Assembly (NCBI GenBank): GCA_030043575.1
Contig: JASHXK010000265.1
Location: forward strand, 1-11,902
DNA: 11,902 bases
Direction of reading: 5' to 3'
DNA from: Terriglobales bacterium
GTDB lineage: Bacteria; Acidobacteriota; Terriglobia; Terriglobales; Acidobacteriaceae
The notes beneath the pieces were generated by a model. The model was given only the letters and a program-made list of their open reading frames with translations, was not told the DNA's origin and did no database searches. The position numbers were made by a program, and so were the translations under genes. Positions 1 to 5,454 of this stretch are shown piece by piece. The stretch's first letter is position 1; every line of letters starts with the position of its first letter.

Positions 1-563
1 GGACGGCGGGTACGCTGTCGAGCGCCTACTGGTTGACCATCGGTAGCGTCCAGGGTGGCAACGACATTTACAACTCGGGCAACTTGGGCAACGTTACGCA
101 GGTCACGGTCAACAATCTGCCGACCAATGGCCAGACGCTGTACGTCACCTTGTTCTCGGATGTAAACGGCTCCTGGCCGTACAACGAGTACACCTACACT
201 GCGGGTGGCACCCTGGCAGTCATGCAATCGCCGACTCCGGGCACGGAGATCGACGGTACATCGATCACCTTCACCTGGAGCGCCGGCACCAATGCTCAGA
301 ACTACTGGCTGGATGTCGGGAGCTTCCCCGGCGGCCACTTCATCTGGCAGTCCGGTCCGTTGGGACAAAACACCCTGATGGACACGGTCACCGACATGCC
401 GAATAACGGTGAGGAGGTCTACGTCACGCTGTGGACGGAGCTCAACGGTCAGTGGTACTACAACGCGTACCAGTACCAGTCCGGACCGAGCCAGGGCAGC
501 AAGCCGCAGATCCACCAGCAGCTCAAACTCACCAATAGCGGCCTCGGTCCTAAACGGCCGTAG
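1..563 (+). CDS. Secreted Ig-like repeat protein, C-terminal part (5' end outside window)
   Basis: The reading frame is open from base 3 with no stop until TAG at 561-563, so the window holds only the C-terminal ~186 residues. Two tandem beta-sandwich-like repeats of about 85-90 residues are visible. Both contain YWL(T/D)(I/V)GS, then GNLG or GPLG, then LPTNG or MPNNG, then YVTL(F/W) and NG(S/Q)WxY. The second repeat opens with SPTPGTEIDG and FTWSAG. The composition (Gly, Thr, Asn, Tyr, Trp rich, few charges) fits an exported protein. Repeats of this kind are common at the C-termini of secreted acidobacterial proteins (my recollection), where they probably serve adhesion or substrate contact. 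The last ~25 residues are a polar tail without a sorting motif. N-terminal domains and function cannot be known from here. A strong terminator follows 20 nt after the stop. Confidence 0.85.
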   Translation, partial: TAGTLSSAYWLTIGSVQGGNDIYNSGNLGNVTQVTVNNLPTNGQTLYVTLFSDVNGSWPYNEYTYTAGGTLAVMQSPTPGTEIDGTSITFTWSAGTNAQNYWLDVGSFPGGHFIWQSGPLGQNTLMDTVTDMPNNGEEVYVTLWTELNGQWYYNAYQYQSGPSQGSKPQIHQQLKLTNSGLGPKRP

Positions 564-582
564 GCACAACCTATGCGAATGG

Positions 583-617
583 GCGCGGATTTCGGTCCGC
601 GCTCTTCTTGTCTTTGT
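583..617 (+). terminator. Intrinsic terminator
   Basis: A perfect 7-bp stem (GCGCGGA at 583-589, TCCGCGC at 596-602) closes a 6-nt loop and is followed at once by a T-rich tract, TCTTCTTGTCTTTG (603-616). It lies 20 nt after the stop of the Ig-like repeat gene and should end that transcript. It also separates it from the pqq genes. Confidence 0.75.
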
Positions 618-635
618 AGGATTAGTTTGACCCCA

Positions 636-975
636 ATGAGGCGCACCAAAACTCTTGAGAGATCGTGGGCCAGTGCTCGCAAATCGCAACCCGCCGCTCC
701 CCCGCCGGCCGAATCATTCTTTAACGGCGGCAAGCGGACGGCCGCGCTCTGTTGCTTGCTGGGTACGGCCACCGCATCGCTCTATCTCCCTTGCGCTCAA
801 AAACCGGTTTCTCATGCTGGATGACCGGGATTACGTCACGGGAAATTCCCACGTGCTGAATGGCTTATTGTGGAGCACGGTGAAGTGGTCCTTCATCGCC
901 ATGCATTCGGCGAATTGGCATCCCCTAACTTGGCTCTCTCATGCTGCATGCAGCCGAATTAACGTGCAGGATTAG
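636..975 (+). pseudogene. Remnant of a TMTC/TPR-type membrane protein, N-terminal part, frameshifted
   Basis: From ATG 636 one frame reads a Lys/Arg-rich start and then a hydrophobic segment (RTAALCCLLGTATASLYLP). It stops at 822-824. Around base 800 the similarity passes to another frame, which reads NRFLMLDDRDYVTGNSHV and later HSANWHPLTWLSH, ending at TAG 973-975. The pair 'hydrophobic helix, then DDRDYVT..NPHV, then ANWHPLTWLSHMLD' is the N-terminal signature of large multi-pass TPR glycosyltransferase-like proteins common in Acidobacteria and deltaproteobacteria (family recollection). A full gene would be about 600-700 codons, so over 80% is missing and the rest has a frameshift. No function is expected. 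The frameshift could be a sequencing error, but the missing C-terminal part could not. Confidence 0.65.
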
Positions 976-1092
976 CTGTAGGTTGTGACGCGGAAGGAAT
1001 TGCTAGACTACGGGACTAGATTTCTTGTAAAGTCGCTACACGCTGTTCCCAAAAGCTGCGATGAGCATCTTATGGACTGACGGTCCTCTAAT

Positions 1093-1106
1093 TTGCGGGG
1101 CCGCAA
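1093..1106 (+). other. Small hairpin in the pqqA leader
   Basis: TTGCGG (1093-1098) and CCGCAA (1101-1106) are perfect inverted repeats; in RNA they would give a 5-bp stem with a GGGC loop. The stem ends 4 nt before the pqqA Shine-Dalgarno sequence AAGGAG (1111-1116). It could tune access to the site, but so short a stem may also be chance. Confidence 0.3.
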
Positions 1107-1122
1107 GCGTAAGGAGAAAGTA

Positions 1123-1200
1123 ATGGAATGGATGAGTCCAAAGTTTGAGGAAGTTTGTCTGAACTGCGAAATCAACTGCTACGCCAGCGCGGAACTGTAA
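1123..1200 (+). CDS. pqqA: PQQ precursor peptide PqqA
   Basis: This 25-residue ORF begins MEWMSPKFEEVC and ends in YASAEL. It has a strong Shine-Dalgarno AAGGAG at 1111-1116, six bases before ATG. PqqA peptides carry a conserved E-x3-Y pair, whose Glu and Tyr side chains are joined and become the whole PQQ skeleton; here the pair is E16 and Y20 in CEINCY. The start MEW..P.F also matches PqqA peptides, and pqqB follows after 9 nt. Unlike the Klebsiella and Methylobacterium peptides I remember, it has three cysteines (C12, C15, C19) around the reactive Glu. Cellular role: ribosomal substrate, bound by PqqD, crosslinked by PqqE, then cut out by a protease not encoded here. Confidence 0.93.
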   Translation: MEWMSPKFEEVCLNCEINCYASAEL

Positions 1201-1209
1201 ACTGCAGGA

Positions 1210-2139
1210 ATGCGCATAGAGATCCTGGGCTCCGCCGCTGGGGGTGGCTTTCCGCAGTGGAATTGCAACTGCCGGAATTGTCGTTCTTTGCGGGCCGGGA
1301 CGCTTCGCGCCAAGAGCCGCTCGCAAACTCAGGTGGCTGTCAGCGATAGCGGCCGCCCATGGTTCTTGCTCAACGCCTCCCCCGACTTGCGAATGCAAAT
1401 TGAGCGCGCACCGGTGCTACAGCCTGGCGATGGGGTTCGCGACTCTCCGATCTCCGGCGTCCTTATAACTAGTGCGGACATCGACCAAATCGCTGGCCTG
1501 TTGTCCCTTCGAGAGCTACAGCCGTTTCGTATTTATTGCACACAATCGTTACAGCGGATCCTGCGGAAGGACAACAGTGCATTCGGCATGTTGAACCGGG
1601 TTCCGCGACAAGTATGCTGGACCAACGTCGTCCCCGGGGAACGCTTCCCTTTGCTGGATGTAGAGGGTAGAGAATCGGGGATTTCCTGCGAGGTGTTCTC
1701 CCTGGCTGACCGGTATCCTCTGTATGTTTCGCCCGAGCGCGTGGCGGAACTGAATGGCGAAGAGGCTTTGCTGGGTATGATTTTGACCGGCTCTTCTGGA
1801 ATGCGGCTGGCCTACCTGCCAGCGGTTCCGAAGATCAGCGACGAGCTGTTGTGCCTGCTCGAGACTACCGACCTGCTTCTCTTCGACGGAACGTTCTGGA
1901 GCGATGATGAGTTGATCCGGGTGCAGGGCAGCGGAGCGACAGCGCGCGAGATGGGTCACGTTCCGGTATCAGGGCCGGACGGCAGCTTGCAGCTGCTTGC
2001 GGGAGTGCGCCGGCCGCGTAAGATCTTTGTGCATGTCAACAACACAAATCCTATGCTGGATGAATCGGGTCCCGAATACCGCCAGGTGCGGGCAGCCGGC
2101 TGGAAGGTAGCGGAGGATGGGTGGCAACTGAATCTGTAG
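1210..2139 (+). CDS. pqqB: PQQ biosynthesis protein PqqB (metallo-beta-lactamase fold)
   Basis: The protein has 309 residues, the usual PqqB length. It starts MRIEILGSAAGGGFPQWNC, the family N-terminus, with the structural-zinc cysteines C19, C21 and C24 (CNCxxC). Further family blocks are LLNASPDLR (53-61), LLSLRE (97-102), DGTFW, REMGH and HVNNTNPMLDE near the C-terminus. PqqB is an iron-dependent hydroxylase with a metallo-beta-lactamase fold that acts on the tyrosine part of the PqqE product in the cytoplasm. Two departures from the Pseudomonas-type sequence are visible. The metal-site IDH is IDQ here (D92-Q93), and the HRFDPHPGD segment is absent. ATG 1210 has only AGGA directly in front of it, so translation probably depends on coupling to pqqA. 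Confidence 0.95.
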   Translation: MRIEILGSAAGGGFPQWNCNCRNCRSLRAGTLRAKSRSQTQVAVSDSGRPWFLLNASPDLRMQIERAPVLQPGDGVRDSPISGVLITSADIDQIAGLLSLRELQPFRIYCTQSLQRILRKDNSAFGMLNRVPRQVCWTNVVPGERFPLLDVEGRESGISCEVFSLADRYPLYVSPERVAELNGEEALLGMILTGSSGMRLAYLPAVPKISDELLCLLETTDLLLFDGTFWSDDELIRVQGSGATAREMGHVPVSGPDGSLQLLAGVRRPRKIFVHVNNTNPMLDESGPEYRQVRAAGWKVAEDGWQLNL

Positions 2140-2141
2140 GG

Positions 2142-2876
2142 ATGCTGGATTCCCCGGTGCTTTCCGCCAAGCAATTGGAAGCGCGTCTGAGGAGCGTAGG
2201 TGCGGAACGATATCACCATCAGCATCCGTTCCACACGATGATGCACGAGGGTAAGTTGAGCCGTGGCCAACTGCAGGCGTGGGCCTTGAACCGCTATTAC
2301 TATCAGAGCCGCATTCCCATCAAGGATGCCATCATTCTTTCGCGCAGCGAGGATTCGGATTTTCGGCGCGCGTGGCGCAAGCGCGTGGTGGACCATGATG
2401 GTGATGCGATGCAGGAAGGCGGCATCGAGCGCTGGATTCGGCTGGCGGAGGTGACCGGAGTGGATCGCGAACGGGTGATGCGCTGCGAGGGAATTCTGCC
2501 TGCGGTTCGCTATGCCGTGGATGCTTACCTCGATCTGGTCAAGAACCGCAGTTTTCTGGAGGCGGTGGCGTCATCGTTGACGGAGTTGTTCGCGCGCGAC
2601 CTGATCTCACTACGCATGGATCGCATGCGCGAGCATTATCCCTGGCTCTCGGACGGGCTGGATTATTTCACCGCACGGCTGCATCAGGCGCCGGAAGATG
2701 CGCGCTTCGCGTTGCAGTATGTGATCGAGCACGCCAAATCTCGAGCCGAGCAGGAACTTGCGATCGGCGCGCTGCAGGCCAAGTGCGACATTTTGTGGGC
2801 GCAGCTGGATGCTATCTACTTTTCCTATGTGCAGCCGGGATGGCCGCCGCCGGGTGCGTTTCGCCTGGAGTCATGA
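2142..2876 (+). CDS. pqqC: Pyrroloquinoline-quinone synthase PqqC
   Basis: The protein has 244 residues from ATG 2142, two bases after the pqqB stop. GTG 2121 is an in-frame alternative overlapping pqqB by 19 nt; a GGAGGA lies only 3 nt before it. I prefer ATG because MLDSPVLSAKQLEARLR fits the family N-terminus. PqqC is a cofactorless oxidase of the TenA/heme-oxygenase-like helical fold that performs the last ring closure and eight-electron oxidation to PQQ. Conserved blocks are YHHQHPFH (24-31), RYYYQ (51-55), IPIKDA (58-63), DHDG (84-87), SSLTELF (144-150), HYPW (165-168) and CDILW (215-219). Lined up from memory with Klebsiella PqqC, the active-site His84, Arg157, Tyr175, Arg179 and Lys214 are kept (H85, R158, Y175, R179, K214), but His154 is isoleucine (I155). 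Confidence 0.95.
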   Translation: MLDSPVLSAKQLEARLRSVGAERYHHQHPFHTMMHEGKLSRGQLQAWALNRYYYQSRIPIKDAIILSRSEDSDFRRAWRKRVVDHDGDAMQEGGIERWIRLAEVTGVDRERVMRCEGILPAVRYAVDAYLDLVKNRSFLEAVASSLTELFARDLISLRMDRMREHYPWLSDGLDYFTARLHQAPEDARFALQYVIEHAKSRAEQELAIGALQAKCDILWAQLDAIYFSYVQPGWPPPGAFRLES

Positions 2877-2879
2877 ACC

Positions 2880-3155
2880 TTGGCTGCCCCTTTGCCAGAC
2901 AGTCAGCCTCGTCTCGCGCCCGGCTGCCGTTGGGCCACGCACGCTGAAAAGCCGGTGGTACTGTACCCCGAGGGCATGATCCGCGTTCAGGGCACAGGAC
3001 AGAACATTCTGGAGCTCTGCGACGGAGAGCGCACGATTCAGCAGATTGTGGCAACACTGGCGGAAAAGTACGCCGCTTCCGAACCTGACAAGATCATGGA
3101 TGACGTTTGCAGCTTCCTGGAAGGCCTGCGCAACAAACGGATCGTGGACTACTGA
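2880..3155 (+). CDS. pqqD: PqqD peptide chaperone (RiPP recognition element), TTG start
   Basis: The protein has 91 residues. PqqD binds PqqA and delivers it to PqqE, and is the founding example of the RiPP recognition element fold. Visible family features are PRLAPGCR near the N-terminus, a VVLYPEGMIRVQGTGQNILELCDGERT-like core (split here as VVLYPEG, then ILELCDGERTIQQIV), and the helical end LEGLRNKRIVDY. The start must lie after the in-frame stop at 2874-2876. The first usable codon is TTG 2880, with GGAG at 2867-2870 nine bases upstream. The ATG at 2873 is in another frame and overlaps the pqqC stop. Its own stop overlaps the pqqE start by one base. Confidence 0.93.
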   Translation: MAAPLPDSQPRLAPGCRWATHAEKPVVLYPEGMIRVQGTGQNILELCDGERTIQQIVATLAEKYAASEPDKIMDDVCSFLEGLRNKRIVDY

Positions 3156-4234
3156 TGACTCCGAACCCACTGGCGCTGATCGCCGAGATCACACATCGCT
3201 GCCCGCTGCATTGCGTGTACTGCTCGAATCCAGTACAGATGGTTGCGAAGCAAGCGGAGCTTGCCACCGAGGAGTGGGTGCGGGTGTTGCAGGAAGTGAG
3301 CCGCCTCGGTGTACTGCACGTGCATTTGACCGGCGGTGAGCCGGCCGCACGAGCCGATCTCGAGGAACTCATCGCTGGCGCGCGCAAGGCCGGCCTATAT
3401 ACGAATCTCATTACATCCGGACTTGGCATCTCAGAGACGCGTCTGCCGAAGCTGGTCGACGCCGGGCTCGACCATATTCAGCTGAGTTTTCAGGATTCAA
3501 GAGACGGGCCGGCGCAATGGATCGCGGGCGCGAAGGGGCATACGTACAAAATCGTTCTCGCAGAGATAATTCGACAACTTCCGTTGGCGTTCACAGTCAA
3601 TCTGGTTGTACATCGGCAGAACCTCGATCACATCGAGGAAATGATCGAGTTCATCGAGCAACTCCAACCGGAGCGCATCGAAATTGCCCACACGCAGTAT
3701 TACGGCTGGGCGCTGAGAAACCGCGAATACCTAGTTCCCACGCCCGAGCAACTCGATCGCTGCACGCGTGCTGCGGAGGATGCGCAGACGCGTCTCGCGG
3801 GGAAGACGCGCATCGATTATGTGGTTCCGGACTATTACGCACGCTATCCCAAGGCCTGCATGGGTGGATGGGGAAGGCGTACGCTGCTGATCGATCCTTC
3901 CGGCCGCGCGCTGCCCTGCCACGCCGCGGGGGTGATACCCGACATACAGTTTGACAGCGTTCGCGAGCATTCACTGGAACACATCTGGCAGGAATCTGCG
4001 GCATTCAAAATGTTTCGCGGGCACGACTGGATGCCGGAACCCTGCAAGAGCTGCGATCGCAAAGAACAGGACTTTGGCGGCTGCCGCTGTCAGGCGTTTC
4101 TCGTGACCGGCGACGCGACTGCGACCGATCCCGTCTGCTCACTCTCACCGGATCATCACCTGATTGAAATCGCACGCGCGGCAGCGGCCGCCGCAGAACA
4201 ACCCGCCTGGTCCTACCGCACCAGCGTGGAATGA
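3155..4234 (+). CDS. pqqE: PqqA peptide cyclase PqqE (radical SAM/SPASM)
   Basis: The protein has 359 residues from ATG 3155, which overlaps the pqqD stop as TGATG. An upstream in-frame ATG (3107) lies inside pqqD and only adds residues foreign to the family. PqqE uses S-adenosylmethionine to form the carbon-carbon bond between Glu and Tyr of PqqA. The radical-SAM cluster motif is C16-P-L-H-C20-V-Y-C23, and LTGGEP follows in the expected place. The SPASM domain carries C235 (KACMGGWG), C255 (LPCHAA), C297 and C300 (CKSC), C310 and C312 (DFGGCRC) and C328 (DPVC), enough for two auxiliary clusters. The C-terminal Ala/Glu-rich tail is not conserved. No clear Shine-Dalgarno is seen, so translation is probably coupled to pqqD. 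Confidence 0.96.
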   Translation: MTPNPLALIAEITHRCPLHCVYCSNPVQMVAKQAELATEEWVRVLQEVSRLGVLHVHLTGGEPAARADLEELIAGARKAGLYTNLITSGLGISETRLPKLVDAGLDHIQLSFQDSRDGPAQWIAGAKGHTYKIVLAEIIRQLPLAFTVNLVVHRQNLDHIEEMIEFIEQLQPERIEIAHTQYYGWALRNREYLVPTPEQLDRCTRAAEDAQTRLAGKTRIDYVVPDYYARYPKACMGGWGRRTLLIDPSGRALPCHAAGVIPDIQFDSVREHSLEHIWQESAAFKMFRGHDWMPEPCKSCDRKEQDFGGCRCQAFLVTGDATATDPVCSLSPDHHLIEIARAAAAAAEQPAWSYRTSVE

Positions 4235-4251
4235 GCGGTAGGGCCAACCGC
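4212..4251 (+). other. Competing inverted repeats across the pqqE stop codon
   Basis: CCTACCGC (4212-4219) is perfectly complementary to GCGGTAGG (4235-4242), giving an 8-bp stem with a 15-nt loop that contains the pqqE stop. The same GCGGT (4235-4239) can instead pair with ACCGC at 4247-4251. No T-run follows either stem, so neither is a classical intrinsic terminator. They may protect the 3' end of the pqq mRNA or pause transcription. Confidence 0.45.
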
Positions 4252-4265
4252 GGCGGACAAACACA

Positions 4266-4620
4266 TTGTGCTCTGTGGTGAACAAACACACCAGATCGGA
4301 TAAGTTCTTTCGTTCGGTCACGCAAATGTCCTCCAACCCTGCAATCGAGTCGTCGCCGAGCGGCAGTGCTGTTGGTTCAATGGTGGCGCTCTACGCAGTC
4401 GAAGCTCCGGAGAACCGGTTTGAAGACATCGGATCGGCGCGGTTGGCGAATGGTTCGGCGGTGGTGCAACTCGAACCAACCTTCGCCCAAACGGTCAACA
4501 GTGGGAGTTGAATACCACCTCTTTCTGTCACCCAAAGAAGGCTGCAAAGCAGTATCGGCCAGTCCGGTTTCACCGTCCCACCGAGCCAGCCGCCCGTCAG
4601 GTTCGGATGCGCACAACCTC
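4266..4620 (+). pseudogene. Remnant of a beta-rich C-terminal (tail-like) domain, frameshifted
   Basis: One frame reads VALYAVEAPENRFEDIGSAR and then VVQLEPTFAQTVNSG before a stop at 4509-4511. Across base ~4500 a second frame goes on with VEYHLFLSPKEGCKAV. The family pattern I know from acidobacterial secreted proteins is YAVEAPE.WFEDFGS, then V.LEPTFAQTVN, then EYHVFLTPKGDCKGLYV, so the two frames join in the right order. Typically this domain closes a much longer repeat protein. Here only about 100 codons remain, with at least one frameshift and no recognisable sequence after about 4620. Probably non-functional. It starts about 30 nt after pqqE and converges with the HNH gene. Confidence 0.6.
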
Positions 4621-4633
4621 TGGCGTTGTAGAA

Positions 4634-4864
4634 CTATGTGTTCCGATGCAGCTGCGCGTGGCAGCCCGCACATATGGTAATCAAGTTCTCTTCGGTGTCA
4701 TCTCCTGAATGACTGCGAAACTGAATGTGGTGAACTTGCAGAGATTGCATGCTGCCGCAGAATTGACAGCGCCAGCCGTCGCGCTGTAGCACGGCTCGAT
4801 GCAGTTGGCTGTAGCTTTGCGGCTCAAGCTTGACTCGTGGCTTCCTGGTCGATGGGGCAGTCAT
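4634..4864 (-). CDS. Small HNH endonuclease
   Basis: The protein has 76 residues, reading from ATG at 4864 to a stop at 4634. It is almost only an HNH nuclease core. C33 and C36 (CQFC) and C65 and C68 (CAGC) form the zinc knuckle, H45-H46 (VHH) supply the catalytic His, N60 the HNH Asn, and H69 and H73 complete the pattern. The leader before it (KPRVKLEPQSYSQLHRAVLQ) is what I know from small stand-alone HNH proteins. It overlaps the end of the upstream gene by 41 nt in another frame. No Shine-Dalgarno precedes ATG 4864, so expression probably depends on coupling. The frame is open up to 4999, but the longer N-terminus (Ser/Arg-rich) is just the shadow of the neighbour. It would cut DNA; biological target unknown. 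Confidence 0.75.
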   Translation of the reverse strand: MTAPSTRKPRVKLEPQSYSQLHRAVLQRDGWRCQFCGSMQSLQVHHIQFRSHSGDDTEENLITICAGCHAQLHRNT

Positions 4865-5336
4865 AGATCTGCTGTGTGATCGTGGACAGAAATGTCTCCT
4901 GCTGCGACTTCGGCAGGAACTGGTAGTAGCGCGAGAGGGACTGCAGCAGAAGCTCTGGGCTGCTGCCATCGATGTGGGCTCCAGCGAGGAAATCCGCACA
5001 GATCATCTCCAGGCAGTAACCCCGCGACTTGTCTGAGCCCAGCATCAACGCTGCCGTCTCGATCGCCTGCTCAATCACTGGAATCTGGCTCTGGTACACC
5101 TTGAAGTAAATCAGCTCCGAGGGCTCGCTGTCCTTTCCGGTCAGCTCCTTCTCCACCTCCCTTCGAAACTCCTCTTTCGCCATGTGCCGGGCCTTGTGCA
5201 TCCAGGTTGCACTTTCGAAGCCCTGGCCCTGCTGGCGCGCCAGCTTCGCCAGTTCTACTCCTTTCGTCCAGCGAAGGGCGCGCCGAGGAACACCTGCTCT
5301 TTCACGCTGCTCGCGCCACAGATCTGGACTCAGCAT
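4824..5336 (-). CDS. Conserved protein of unknown function, HNH partner, probably 5'-truncated
   Basis: The protein has 170 residues from ATG 5336, reading leftward. I do not know a named domain. Recognisable blocks are WTKGVELAKLARQ, WMHKARHMAKEEFRREVEKELTGK, YFKVYQSQIPVIEQAIETA and SRGYCLEMICADFLAGA. I associate this combination with acidobacterial proteins encoded just before small HNH nucleases (recollection, not checked). It is soluble, mostly helical and has no signal peptide. The family members I remember have more sequence in front of WTKGVELAK, while here an in-frame stop lies only two codons before ATG and no Shine-Dalgarno is visible. A lost N-terminus is therefore likely. The 3' end overlaps the HNH gene by 41 nt. 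Confidence 0.6.
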   Translation of the reverse strand: MLSPDLWREQRERAGVPRRALRWTKGVELAKLARQQGQGFESATWMHKARHMAKEEFRREVEKELTGKDSEPSELIYFKVYQSQIPVIEQAIETAALMLGSDKSRGYCLEMICADFLAGAHIDGSSPELLLQSLSRYYQFLPKSQQETFLSTITQQIYDCPIDQEATSQA

Positions 5337-5454
5337 GGAAGATCAGAACCGGTTTCTAGGTCTATTTGTAATTCTAGGTCTACACCAATTGTCACCACAT
5401 TCCGTGTCAAATTGGAGTTGCATCGCGAAGATGTGATGCCGAGAGGAAACGACC
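5337..5454. promoter_or_regulatory. Divergent intergenic region with direct and inverted repeats
   Basis: An 11-bp direct repeat TTCTAGGTCTA occurs at 5354-5364 and 5372-5382 (18-bp period). Right after it come CCAATTGTCAC (5385-5395) and GTGTCAAATTGG (5404-5415), an imperfect inverted repeat with 8-nt spacing. The region lies between the left-reading HNH pair and the right-reading gene at 5455. It would suit an operator for one or both, but no convincing -35/-10 pair was found. Basis: repeats are seen; the regulatory role is inferred. Confidence 0.4.

Noticed and set aside
1000..1092. Promoter for pqqA (TTGCTA at 1000-1005, TCTAAT at 1087-1092)
   Set aside because: No pair of -35 and -10 hexamers with 16-18 bp spacing could be matched, so no promoter is claimed.
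1036..1398. 120-codon - strand frame over pqqA and pqqB
   Set aside because: It lies opposite two well-supported genes, with no ribosome site and no family features.
3107..3154. Upstream ATG that would lengthen PqqE by 16 residues
   Set aside because: It lies in the pqqD coding end and adds residues not found in PqqE. ATG 3155, overlapping the pqqD stop, gives the family start.
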